A stretch of DNA of 62,000 nucleotides from Chrysomallon squamiferum. Taxonomy: Eukaryota > Mollusca > Gastropoda > Neomphalida > Peltospiridae. The stretch spans positions 13,154,617 through 13,216,616 of the forward strand of contig CM022678.1 of NCBI GenBank assembly GCA_012295275.1, given 5' to 3'. The position numbers were made by a program, and so were the translations under genes. Under the pieces are notes generated by a model, which saw nothing but the letters and a program-made list of their open reading frames with translations, did not search any database and was not told where the DNA came from. This document shows, piece after piece, positions 31,281 through 49,700 of this stretch (its first letter is position 1; each line of letters opens with the position of its first letter).

Positions 31281-33370
31281 ATTTATTCAGCCACATATGT
31301 GCCATTTTGTTCACCTTTCAGAATGTGTGTATGTTTCAGTCATGTGTTAAACGAAGTCACGTGCTGAAATGTCACTAATGGTAAAATAAAAAAGCAAAAC
31401 AAATCTTATTATATAATCAGCAGAACTTACGTGAAAAAGAAAATTTATGAACCACTATAAGCATGCTTGAACACTGCTCTGACGGAAGCTAACTTTACAA
31501 ACACCCACACGTTTGGACACATCTGTAGTAGCATGGTAGGTAACGTTTGGGTGGGTTCCAGCACTGAGGGTGATGTATGATTAGTTGCAAATAATCGTAC
31601 AAAACAAACTTATTAAACTGTTAAGTAGTCATATTATCTCAGGCCATATGTCGAGTGATTGATTCTGTAGTATTAGGATTCAGTATAAAAGATAAACTGT
31701 ATTAGTTGATCAGATGTAAAGTAAGCATAATAAGCAATCATTGAGAAGAATCCAACATACACTATATATATATATAACAAGATAAAAGTAAATACATTTA
31801 TATGAACAAGCAGACTAAACTTTCAAGTGACGTATTATTTGTTTTTCTGGTCCATTCCTAACAAGAAAGTATGACTTAACATAACTCGATGATTATGTTC
31901 TCTTTTACCTAACTTTCTATCACACTAACCCCTTTTTGAGTAGACAGTTCATATATATTCACATGTCCATAACTTTCAGTGGAAAAAAAAAAATAATAAT
32001 AAAAAGCCTATTTCAAATGTTAGATGAAAGGAACCACTGGTGCAGTTTTCTGTTTATTTACAACCCTCCACTTCTCGCAGAGCACCAAGTCGCTAATTAC
32101 TGCAGCAAAGCTCACCATTTATCAGGTGTTGTTATCTGGCCCCTCGCGATCAGCTGTCTTGCTTTCTCTTAGCTGCAGGTCGTGTTTACACACTCACTTT
32201 GCGTGTTCGTGAAACTCAACTTCTCTTTCAGAAGACGTCTCTTCAAGCGTATGTTGATAGCTGGTTTACCAGAAGGTAGTACCAGGTTACTCGACAAGCT
32301 TCGTGCTACTTCGTATTCCACTGCATAGCGACATTATTCTTTTTAAAACCATGTCAGTGATGCCTCTATAAACGCAGATTAATAACATGTTGATTGTGTT
32401 AAACAAAACTTTTTTTTTTAACAAGACTCGTAGTTATCGTTAGTCATCTAAATTGTAGAGATTAAGAAAAAAATGTTTTTACCCCAGCTGATTATCTTAT
32501 TTTAATGTATACTTTAAGTCATAAACTAAATTACTTTATTATATATATTTATTATTATGTGGCAAGGAAAAGAAAGAAAGAAAAAAACAACAACAAAAAA
32601 ACAAGGAATGTACTGCATAAAGAACAAGACGGTGATGCACAGACTGTGTTTAATTTTTATTTATTTGCAAGTCGACTGGACAGACTGGGTGGGAAAAACA
32701 TGACGTGTGTTATCTTCTTGTCTTCAGTTCCTACGTTTCATCCTCCAAAAATCTCTTGTTTATAGTGTCACTGGGTTAATTATCTTTACAACCATTATAC
32801 TTACATCAACCACCATCTGTCAATCAAGTATGTCAATCATGGCAACAATGACTTGAATGACAGGTAGGCGGAGCTAAAAGAACATGAATATTAACGAGGT
32901 AATTAACCAATAGACAGTGCAAGTTGTCTTTGATTAAGCGCATCTGTTGTGGAGAAAGTAGTATTTGAATCTTGTCTCGGTAACCCAACACCGCGACTTC
33001 TGTGTCTGACGAGAGAGCAATTCTTTTTTTTTTTTTTTCTTTTTAAAGTTTCCTGGGACGGAAAGGTCAAAGTTACTTATACCTTTTTGTGTTTATTCCA
33101 ACTTCTTAACATGAAATATATATTTTTTAATTTCTTGAAATCATGTACTGACTCGTCATATAACAGATAATTCTAAATAAAAGTAATAAAACAGTAAACA
33201 CACTCACGTCCTCTCTCTTTTTTCTTTCTTTCTTTTTATAATTTTTCTAATTCGTTTTTTTTTTTCTTTCTTTATTTTCTCTCTCTTTCTGTCTGTCTCC
33301 GATTGTTTTACTTCTGATCCCTCTTTTTTTTTTTTTTTTTTTTATTTCTCTTTCCTCTTTCTTTCGCTGA
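31281..33370. other. Unique AT-rich DNA
   Basis: About 2 kb without tandem repeats longer than a few units. (AT)n lies near 31764-31778, GAAA/CAA words near 32567-32600, T runs near 33026-33039 and 33328-33344, and pyrimidine-rich sequence at 33215-33370. AGGTCAAAGTTAC at 33064 is a weak DR1-like motif. No gene recognised on either strand. Confidence 0.45.
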
Positions 33371-33371
33371 T

Positions 33372-33470
<99 letters not shown>

Positions 33471-33482
33471 GCACAACACACA
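33371..33482. repeat. (CT)n-(CA)n compound microsatellite
   Basis: CT tract with one phase slip near 33390, directly joined to (AC)n at 33451-33482. On minus it reads (GT)n then (GA)n, the same order as three other loci. Confidence 0.97.
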
Positions 33483-34387
33483 CATTATTTCTATAATATT
33501 CACATAAGAGTTTGCAATTTCGATACTGGAAACTTGATTCATATTATCAGCAAGATAACTCCTTTGCAAATAAAAAACAGTCATTTTTGTGTCATTTATA
33601 TTTTTAAAAGTTACAAAAGAGATAAATCTTGACTTTGTACATTATCAACGTCACGGAAATGTTTGTGTAGGTATATAAAATACGAAAGAGAGTGTATAAT
33701 GTCTGTATGTGTGCATGTATGTGTGTGTAATCCTTTTTGTTTTTAAACAAATGTTTTTAAAAAGGAGAAAACGGAAAGAAAAAGTACGAAATGAAAATTG
33801 TAATTACAAAATGGCGGGGAAAGACGAAAGAAGAAAATAAAAAAACACGTGTGGCTAAGATTATAGTCTACATGTTGATAAAACTGCTTTGTCTTCCTCG
33901 CCGGTGTGCTGTGCTATCTCCCTGAAAATGTTTCCAGTTTGACCTGAACGGACTCGATCTGTTCTCCAGATGTCAGCTGGGAGGTGGCCAGGGACCGCGT
34001 GCACAAACCAACCGATAAATATTAAACGTTTTATTGTTGCTACTGATTAGAAACCGGTCTTCACGATGGACGTAGCGTTTTGCAGCGAGCGCTACAGATT
34101 CTACAGACTGAGTTACTCCGCCGCATCTCCCCCTCTTTCCCCATCTCAGTTCTTATCATGCTATTATCGAGACAAATAGTTCCGAGTTATATCTGACAAG
34201 ATACGTGTTGGAGCTGCTAGTGTTGTATTCTGTGATGTGTAAGAAACATGGAGGTAATCTGGTCATTTTTTAAATAATAATGTGTACGGGTGTTTGATTA
34301 TCCACGTTAGCACTGACAGAGAAATCTTTCACAACGGTTGTTACACACGTACCGTAACAGTTTCATAACTGTTGTACACCACAGTGC
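33483..34387. other. Unique DNA with G+C-elevated core
   Basis: The part at about 33895-34180 is less A+T-rich than its surroundings. It includes ATG 34066, which opens a 37-codon frame (start MDVAFCSERY), and an open stretch after a TTCCAG near 33940. Neither is recognisable. Confidence 0.35.
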
Positions 34388-34950
34388 GTTGTACTTTACA
34401 CAAAGTAAACATTTATGTGTTGTACTTTACACAAAGTAAGCATTTATGTCTTGTACTTTACACAAAGTAACATGTATGTGTTGTACATTCCACCAAAGCA
34501 AACATGTATGTGTTGTACATTACACAAAGTAAACATGCGTTGTACGTTGCAGAACAATAAACATTTATATGTTACAGAACAATAAATATTTATGTATCGT
34601 ACGTTACATAACAATAAACATCAATCTATTGTACGTCACAGAAAAATAAACATGTATTTGTTGTAACCTACAGAAGAGTAAACATTTAAGTGTTGTAAGT
34701 CACACAAATTAAACATTTATGTGTTGTACGTTACATAGATTAAACATTTATGTGTTGTACGTTGTACAAAGTAAACATTTATGTGTTGTACGTTACACAA
34801 AGTAAACATGTATGTGTTGTACGTTACACAAATTAAACATTTATGTGTTGTACGTCGCTGAACATGGAATAAACTTGTTATGCTACAGAGTTTAGTAAAC
34901 ACTTATTCCTACACGTTACAGAGTAACAAACGTGGTAAACATTTCTGTGT
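34388..34950. repeat. ~31-bp minisatellite, about 17 diverged copies
   Basis: Copies of roughly 31 bp follow the pattern GTTGTACGTTACACAAAGTA, then AACATTTATGT, starting at 34388 and repeating to about 34950. Copies differ in ACAAAG/AGAACA/ACAAAT and in length (25-33 bp). The four copies at 34733-34855 are the most alike, which suggests recent local homogenisation. Confidence 0.92.
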
Positions 34951-35303
34951 ATCCAATACATAAAATAGTACGTAATTTAACATACAACAGACGTGTTATC
35001 TGGTTCTGTTCTAGCTAAAGAAATATTTGAAACGTTGTAGAAGATGGTAATCATTGTCGTGCTGTGTATTATAAATTTATTATTAATTATCATTATTATA
35101 TATCCTGTGTTTTAGCTATATGAATAATATTGATAAGTGAAAGCTTTGGTTCATAACCTGTCTATAAATGTGTTTTTATATAAAACGACGTCATCTTCCC
35201 TGTCTTTTGCTATCATTCTCACGTTTCCATGAAACAAATAAAACAAACAACAAAAACAAAATTATTTGGTAGAATAATTTAAAATATATATACTTTGTTG
35301 TCA
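34951..35303. other. Unique AT-rich DNA
   Basis: No gene recognised; AT-rich with a GACGTCA half-CRE near 35188. Confidence 0.5.
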
Positions 35304-37104
<1,801 letters not shown>

Positions 37105-37125
37105 TTTTAAGATTAAAAAGCCGAT

Positions 37126-37305
37126 GCGTATGTATGTATGTGTGTGTGTTATGTGTGTATATATATATATATATATAAACACGCTAAATACATTCAGACT
37201 TTTACATAACTTCACGCACAAAATTCTATACATACATACACACATATATACATACATACATACATATATACATACATACATACACACATACATACATACA
37301 TAAGT
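37126..37305. repeat. GT/AT tracts and ACAT array
   Basis: ATGT and GT words at 37127-37158 are followed by (AT)n to about 37177. After about 50 bp, ACATACAT/TATATACA words occupy 37228-37302. Confidence 0.92.

Positions 37306-40260
<2,955 letters not shown>

Positions 40261-40348
<88 letters not shown>
40261..40348. repeat. (AG)n/(GA)n microsatellite, ~88 bp
   Basis: AG tract with one AGAAGA phase slip near 40303. Confidence 0.97.
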
Positions 40349-40351
<3 letters not shown>

Positions 40352-41889
40352 ATGAAAACACGTCATAACTTAGTAAAACGAAACAGCTGTGATGAATTAG
40401 TCGAGTCATTTATCATCTAATTACGTGAAAACTCTTCATACATAACAAAGTTAACTCTCCTGCGTGTAAGTAAAAATTAACTCACACGTTTTGTACCAGG
40501 TGTCTATTCGCCTCGTGTAATTATCAGCCCGTCTGCCTTCTTCCTTTCTTCTTATTATTATGATTAATTTCATATGTTACGCACAAACGCCTTTGAAAAA
40601 TGTTCCTTTTCTTTTTTCTTAAGAAAAGTTTTAAAAACCCCAAAGGTTCTAAAAAAATCGAGTAACACATTTGTTATAAATCTGGAAAGTATTTTAAAAA
40701 ATATAGGCGATGTGTTAATAATTTGTAAAAATAATTTGAAGATGATAAACATCTGGGTGTAGTTATGTTGTAAGACAAACACTATTAATGTATATACCGT
40801 CATGAAAACAAAAACAAGTGACGTTTCCTCACCTACTTTTACTACTACTTCTATAGCTGCTGTAGCTACTAGTGTTAGTACTATTGCCACTACTAGCAGT
40901 GCTTCCAGTGGTTTACAATAACTACGCTATCGCGAACTTTTTCAAGAGCGGATAACTCAAACACTAGCTGAAGCTGGATATTTCAATAACATATAAACAT
41001 CTCATCACATTGTTAATTATTCTCTTGTTCTCTCACTAATATTTTCTAGCCATCAAAACAACACAGTAAAATAAAAACATTTATTCTCTACAACCAGCCG
41101 CCACACTGACAGACAACCAGTGTTTTTCTAAACAACTGCTTGACATGCGGCTCTGTTCCGTTCATTGCAACAAAAGAATTAGTCAAAAGTGAATTGTGTT
41201 TGAAAACAATTGTAAAGTCTGCTGACAGGTTCATATGCAGAAACAGGCCTCCTGTTTATTAATTTTAACTGAATCTGCCGAGAAGTGACTCTATAGTTAA
41301 ATACTCAGTGAATATTTATGAGTAACTAAATGTATTGTGCAGCGGTGCGTGTGTGTGTGTTTGTTTACAGAGTGAGCGAGAGAGAGAATTATTTTCATAC
41401 TCACAAATTCTTATTACTATTTTATTAGTAGTATTATTTTGTATTAATTATATAGCTAAATATTGTTATTGTTTATTGGTTGTTTTGTTAAAGTATGCTT
41501 GTAATGATTATGTAGAAATAACGTAAATGATATACTTACAAAAGAAGGTTCTATTCTTTTCTTTTTTTTAATTATTAAGTACACATAGTTTTATATGTGC
41601 TAGATTTCTGTCCATCAACCTTAATTAATAAATTATAATAAACAAAATAATGCGCATGATAAACGTTGTTTATTTCTTTATTTATATTCCTTTTTTTTTG
41701 GGGGTGTTGTTGTTTTTTTGGTGACCTTATATTATGCATTAGAACACAAAAATGAAAACTTGCCAAAAATACTGTAAATAACTGCGTTGGTTTCATTTGA
41801 TCTGCATTAAACCGTGAGTAGATCGGAACTAACACAAAAATACTGACCTAAGTAAGAAGCTCCTTTTTCAAACATCAGTTTTTGTATAT
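40349..41889. other. Unique AT-rich DNA
   Basis: About 1.5 kb with no tandem array longer than a few units. Short triplet words (ACTACT) lie at 40838-40900. No recognisable gene. Confidence 0.5.
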
Positions 41890-42052
41890 TTACAGAATAC
41901 GCACACTAAACAGAGACATACAGACACACATATAAACATACACATAGATACACAGGAACACATACACAACACGCATGCACACAGGCATAGAGATACGCAT
42001 AAAGAAAGTGACACAAACACATACACACACACACACACACACACATACACAG
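41890..42052. repeat. ACAC/ACAT microsatellite
   Basis: Degenerate CACA/CATA words end in a cleaner (AC)n at about 42020-42046. Confidence 0.85.
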
Positions 42053-43324
42053 TTATGAAGTAATTTCATACCATACATTTTGCTTTTAGAATTTGGTTTT
42101 ACTACGTTTATTTCTAGATGTTTTAATAGTTAACATCATCAGCAGTGAGAACTGATAAAGTGCTGCTAACCTCTGCTCGTGCACCTGTGTGTATTAGAAT
42201 TGTTTCGCTCGGTCACGATTTCATGTAAACAGCGCCACCTGGTGAGACAACAACACAGCTGATATCGGTTATCTTGGTATCCAGTGGTTACCACAAACAA
42301 TTGTTTCCACATGTAAGGCTACTAAATATTAAAACAACACACACTTTTACATCACTGTTACTATAAATAGACACAGTAACGAAAACGAGGCCGTATTTAG
42401 ATCGAAAAACTTTAGCTCAAGTAATGAATCGTAATTAGGGAAGAAAGAGAAATTTTAACAGCACATTCAACACATTTGTTCTACAACGTGAGAGGATACC
42501 AGTTACCAAACAATGGATTAAGTTTTTTTTGTTGTTTCTTTTTTCATCTAGAAGCAAAATATATTTTTATTTACACCTTCCCACACACAGGCAACCAAAA
42601 AAACTTTAATATACCTGAACGCTGTTTGAATGGGAAATATTCTGTTATGCACACTGAGATGTATCGATCCTCCAATCACTATGTTATGTGCACTGATAAC
42701 TAATATCCCATTCCAGGCATTATACCATTTATCTGTAAAGACGGCGAAAACAGTTTAACCTCCACAGTGACCTGTATACGTAATTCGTCACACAAATGTG
42801 CTTTAAAAAATATCTTTACCTTTTACACACATTTTCCTCTTCCCCCCCCACAGTTGAGAACTCTTTGAAGATGAAATCATTACAAGACAAATTCAACAAA
42901 TGTATTATCTCAAATTATATTCATTTTTCTTCCCAGCATGCATTATTCCAGAAGTATTTTTGTGTTGAATTTCTCCCATTCTTTCTGAGCGTCCTAGCAC
43001 GTAACTTAATAATTATATACATCTTTTGTTCGTTTTCTTTATTTTTTATTTCTTTACTTTATTTTTTCTCTTTTCCTTTTTTTAAATTTATATTATTTAT
43101 TATATCATTATTCTCATTTTATTTTTGTTATTTTTATTTATAGCTCATCATTTAAAAAATAAATGAATTAGAAAACAAAACATTTACTTCTCATTATTAT
43201 CCTTGGTTTATGTGTGTAACGTTTATATTAAATTTCGACTACGGCAATATAGCATTTGAAATCTTGGTGACTAAGTCAGTGTAGGTTTTTACGCTTGAGA
43301 ACTTTCAGACAAAATTAATAATGG
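42053..43324. other. Unique AT-rich DNA left of the satellite
   Basis: Unique sequence with a T-rich stretch at 43020-43142. No gene, long terminal repeat or target-site duplication is visible that would explain the abrupt change to satellite at 43.4 kb. Confidence 0.5.
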
Positions 43325-43420
43325 TATTATGATATTAACATTATTACTACTACTATTTCTCAAATACTAATAATAATACAATGATCACTAATGCTGACCC
43401 TACTACTAAAAACCACTAAT
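43325..43420. repeat. Degenerate TAC/ATT triplet field at satellite edge
   Basis: TTACTACTACTATT words and AATAATAC words form a decayed triplet microsatellite that merges into the first recognisable satellite unit. Confidence 0.75.
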
Positions 43421-43609
43421 GACTACTACAATACGTTACAGTCATTCTTTTGTTGATACTGCCACTGCAACCACACCAGTTATTACTAATACGTTACTAT
43501 TTCTGTTAATACTGCCACTGCAACCACACCAGTTATAACTAATACGTTATTATTTCTGTTCATACTGCCACTGCAACCACACCAGTTATTACTAATACGT
43601 TACTATTTC

Positions 43610-43760
43610 TGTTAATCCCACCAACCAGTTATTACTAATACGTTACTATTTTGTTGAACCACTGCAACCACACCAGTTATTACTAATACGTTACTATTTG
43701 TTAATACTCCCACTGCAACCACCACGTTGCAACCACACCAAACCACACCAGTTATTACTA
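43610..43760 (+). repeat. Irregular satellite units near the left edge
   Basis: Units here carry deletions (the tail reads AATCCCACCAACCAG near 43614; GTTGAACCACTGC near 43652). A partial internal duplication near 43715-43750 repeats the CAACCAC...CACC segment. Array edges commonly accumulate such damaged copies because they exchange less often. Confidence 0.85.
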
Positions 43761-46700
43761 ATACGTTACTATTTCTGTTGATACTCCCACTGCAACCACA
43801 CCAGTTATTACTAATACGTTACTATTTGTTAATACTCCCACTGCAACCACACCAGTTATTACTAATACGTTACTATTTTGTTGATACTCCCACTGCAACC
43901 ACACCAGTTATTACTAATACGTTACTATTTCTGTTGATACTCCCACTGCAACCACACCAGTTATTACTAATACGTTACTATTTGTTAATACTCCCACTGC
44001 AACCACACCAGTTATTACTAATACGTTACTATTTCTGTTAATACTCCCACTGCAACCACACCAGTTATTACTAATACGTTACTATTTGTTAATACTCCCA
44101 CTGCAACCACACCAGTTATTACTAATACGTTACTATTTCTGTTGATACTCCCACTGCAACCACACCAGTTATTACTAATACGTTACTATTTCTGTTGATA
44201 CTCCCACTGCAACCACACGTTATTACTGATACGTTACTATTTCTGTTGATACTCCCACTGCAACCACACCAGTTATTACTACGTTACTATTTCTGTTAAT
44301 ACTGCCACTGCAACCACACCAGTTATTACTAATACGTTACTATTTCTGTTGATACTCCCACTGCAACCACACCAGTTATTACTAATACGTTACTATTTGT
44401 TAATACTGCCACTGCAACCACACCAGTTATTACTAATACGTTACTATTTGTTAATACTGCCACTGCAACCACACCAGTTATTACTAATACGTTACTATTT
44501 CTGTTGATACTCCCACTGCAACCACACCAGTTATTACTAATACGTTACTATTTCTGTTGATACTCCCACTGCAACCACACCAGTTATTACTAATACGTTA
44601 CTATTTGTTGATACTCCCACTGCAACCACACCAGTTATTACTAATACGTTACTATTTCTGTTGATACTCCCACTGCAACCACACCAGTTATTACTAATAC
44701 GTTACTATTTCTGTTGATACTCCCACTGCAACCACACCAGTTATTACTAATACGTTACTATTTGTTAATACTGCCACTGCAACCACACCAGTTATTACTA
44801 ATACGTTACTATTTTTGTTAATACTGCCACTGCAACCACACCAGTTATTACTAATACGTTACTATTTCTGTTGATACTCCCACTGCAACCACACCAGTTA
44901 TTACTAATACGTTACTATTTGTTGATACTCCCACTGCAACCACACCAGTTATTACTAATACGTTACTATTTCTGTTGATACTCCCACTGCAACCACACCA
45001 GTTATTACTAATACGTTACTATTTTTGTTGATACTGCCACTGCAACCACACCAGTTATTACTAATACGTTACTATTTCTGTTGATACTCCCACTGCAACC
45101 ACACCAGTTATTACTAATACGTTACTATTACTAATACGTTACTAATTTACTATTGTTGATACTCCCACTGCAACCACACCAGTTATTACTAATACGTTAC
45201 TATTTCTGTTGATACTCCCACTGCAACCACACCAGTTATTACTAATACGTTACTATTTCTGTTGATACTCCCACTGCAACCACACCAGTTATTACTAATA
45301 CGTTACTATTTGTTGATACTCCCACTGCAACCACACCAGTTATTACTAATACGTTACTATTTCTGTTGATACTCCCACTGCAACCACACCAGTTATTACT
45401 AATACGTTACTATTTCTGTTGATACTCCCACTGCAACCACACCAGTTATTACTAATACGTTTATACGTTATTTGTTGATACTCCCACTGCAAAACCACAC
45501 CAGTTATTACTAATACGTTACTATTTTGTTGATACTCCCACTGCAACCACACCAGTTATTACTAATACGTTACTATTTGTTAATACTCCCACTGCAACCA
45601 CACCAGTTATTACTAATACGTTACTATTTCTGTTGATACTCCCACTGCAACCACACCAGTTATTACTAATACGTTACTATTTTGTTGATACTCCCACTGC
45701 AACCACACCAGTTATTACTAATACGTTACTATTTTGTTGATACTCCCACTGCAACCACACCAGTTATTACTAATACGTTACTATTTTGTTAATACTCCCA
45801 CTGCAACCACACACACCAGTTATTACTAATACGTTACTATTTTGTTGATACTCCCACTGCAACCACACCAGTTATTACTACGTTTATTTCTGTTATACTG
45901 CCACTGCAACCACACCAGTTATTACTAATACGTTACTATTTGTTAATACTCCCACTGCAACCACACCAGTTATTACTAATACGTTACTATTTCTGTTGAT
46001 ACTCCCACTGCAACCACACCAGTTATTACTAATACGTTACTATTTTGTTGATACTCCCACTGCAACCACACCAGTTATTACTAATACGTTACTATTTTTT
46101 TGTTGATACTCCCACTGCAACCACACCAGTTATTACTAATACGTTACTATTTTGTTGATACTCCCACTGCAACCACACCAGTTATTACTAATACGTTACT
46201 ATTTGTTGATACTGCCACTGCAAACCACACCAGTTATAACTAATACGTTACTATTTTGTTGATACTCCCACTGCAACCACACCAGTTATTACTAATACGT
46301 TACTATTTTTGTTGATACTCCCACTGCAACCACACCAGTTTCTGTTACTAATACGTTACTATTTTGTTGATTGTTCCCACTGCAACTGCAACCACACCAG
46401 TTATTACTAATACGTTACTATTTCTGTTGATACTCCCACTGCAACCACACCAGTTATTACTAATACGTTACTATTTCTGTTGATACTCCCACTGCAACCA
46501 CACCAGTTATTACTAATACGTTACTATTTTGTTGATACTCCCACTGCAACCACACCAGTTATTACTAATACGTTACTATTTTGTTGATACTGCCACTGCA
46601 ACCACACCAGTTATTACTAATACGTTACGTTACTTTTTGTTGATACTCCCACTGCAACCACACCAGTTATTACTAATACGTTACTATTTTGTTGATACTG

Positions 46701-49700
46701 CCACTGCAACCACACCAGTTATTACTAATACGTTACTATTTCTGTTGATACTCCCACTGCAACCACACCAGTTATTACTAATACGTTACTATTTGTTAAT
46801 ACTGCCACTGCAACCACACCAGTTATTACTAATACGTTACTATTTCTGTTGATACTCCCACTGCAACCACACCAGTTATTACTAATACGTTACTATTTTT
46901 GTTAATACTGCCACTGCAACCACACCAGTTATTACTAATACGTTACTATTTGTTAATACTCCCACTGCAACCACACCAGTTATTACTAATACGTTACTAT
47001 TTCTGTTGATACTCCCACTGCAACCACACCAGTTATTACTAATACGTTACTATTTTGTTGATACTCCCACTGCAACCACACCAGTTATTACTAATACGTT
47101 ACTATTTTGTTGATACTCCCACTGCAACCACACCAGTTATAACTAATACGTTACTATTTCTGTTGATACTCCCACTGCAACCACACCAGTTATTACTAAT
47201 ACGTTACTATTTGTTAATACTCCCACTGCAACCACACCAGTTATTACTAATACGTTACTATTTCTGTTGATACTCCCACTGCAACCACACCAGTTATTAC
47301 TAATACGTTACTATTTCTGTTGATACTCCCACTGCAACCACACCAGTTATTACTAATACGTTACTATTTCTGTTGATACTCCCACTGCAACCACACCAGT
47401 TATTACTAATACGTTACTATTTGTTAATACTCCCACTGCAAAACCACACCAGTTATACCATACGTTACTAATACGTTACTATTTCTGTTGATACTCCCAC
47501 TGCAACCACACCAGTTATTACTAATACGTTACTATTTCTGTTGATACTCCCACTGCAACCACACCAGTTATTACTAATACGTTACTATTTGTTAATACTC
47601 CCACTGCAACCACACCAGTTATTACTAATACGTTACTATTTCTGTTGATACTCCCACTGCAACCACACCAGTTATTACTAATACGTTACTATTTGTTAAT
47701 ACTGCCACTGCAACCACACCAGTTATTACTAATACGTTACTATTTCTGTTGATACTCCCACTGCAACCACACCAGTTATTACTAATACGTTACTAATACG
47801 TTACTATTTGTTAATACTGCCACTGCAACCACACCAGTTATTACTAATACGTTACTATTTCTGTTGATACTCCCACTGCAACCACACCAGTTATTACTAA
47901 TACGTTACTATTTCTGTTGATACTCCCACTGCAACCACACCAGTTATTACTAATACGTTACTATTTCTGTTGATACTCCCACTGCAACCACACCAGTTAT
48001 TACTAATACGTTACTATTTGTTAATACTCCCACTGCAACCACACCAGTTATTACTAATACGTTACTATTTCTGTTGATACTCCCACTGCAACCACACCAG
48101 TTATTACTAATACGTTACTAATACGTTGCTATTTCTGTTGATACTCCCACTGCAACCACACCAGTTATTACTAATACGTTACTATTTGTTGATACTGCCA
48201 CTGCAACCACACCAGTTATTACTAATACGTTACTATTTCTGTTGATACTCCCACTGCAACCACACCAGTTATTACTAATACGTTACTATTTTTGTTCATA
48301 CTGCCACTGAAACCACACCAGTTATTACTAATACGTTACTATTTGTTAATACTCCCACTGCAACCACACCAGTTATTACTAATACGTTACTATTTTTGTT
48401 AATACTCCCACTGCAACCACACCAGTTATTACTAATACGTTACTATTTGTTAATACTGCCACTGCAACCACACCAGTTATTACTAATACGTTACTATTTT
48501 GTTGATACTCCCACTGCAACCACACCAGTTATTACTAATACGTTACTATTTCTGTTGATACTCCCACTGCAACCACACCAGTTATTACTAATACGTTACT
48601 ATTTTGTTGATACTGCCACTGCAACCACACCAGTTATTACTAATACGTTACTATTTTTGTTACGTTATATACCACTGCACTGCAACCACACCAGTTATTA
48701 TTACTAATACGTTACTATTTTGTTAATACTGCCACTGCAACCACACCAGTTATTACTAATACGTTACTATTTCTGTTATTACTGCCACTGCAACCACACC
48801 AGTATACTACCACTGCAACCACACCAGTTATTACTAATACGTTACTATTTGTTAATACTCCCACTGCAACCACACCAGATAACTAATACGTTACTATTTC
48901 TGTTGATACTCCCACTGCAACCACACCAGTTATTACTAATACGTTACTATTTCTGTTGATACTCCCACTGCAACCACACCAGTTATTACTAATACGTTAC
49001 TATTTTGTTAATACTCCCACTGCAACCACACCAGTTATTACTAATACGTTACTATTTCTGTTCATACTGCCACTGCAACCACACCAGTTATTACTAATAC
49101 GTTACTATTTGTTAATACTCCCACTGCAACCACACCAGTTATTACTAATACGTTACTATTTCTGTTGATACTCCCACTGCAACCACACCAGTTATTACTA
49201 ATACGTTACTATTTGTTAATACTGCCACTGCAACCACACCAGTTATTACTAATACGTTACTATTTCTGTTGATACTCCCACTGCAACCACACCAGTTATT
49301 ACTAATACGTTACTATTTTGTTGATACTACCCCACTGCAACCACACCAGTTATTACTAATACGTTACTATTTGTTAATACTCCCACTGCAACCACACCAG
49401 TTATTACTAATACGTTACTATTTCTGTTGATACTCCCACTGCAACCACACCAGTTATTACTAATACGTTACTATTTCTGTTGATACTCCCACTGCAACCA
49501 CACCAGTTATTACTAATACGTTACTATTTCTGTTGATACTCCCACTGCAACCACACCAGTTATTACTAATACGTTACTATTTGTTAATACTCCCACTGCA
49601 ACCACACCAGTTATTACTAATACGTTACTATTTCTGTTGATACTCCCACTGCAACCACACCAGATAACTAATACGTTACTATTTCTGTTACGTTACCTAT

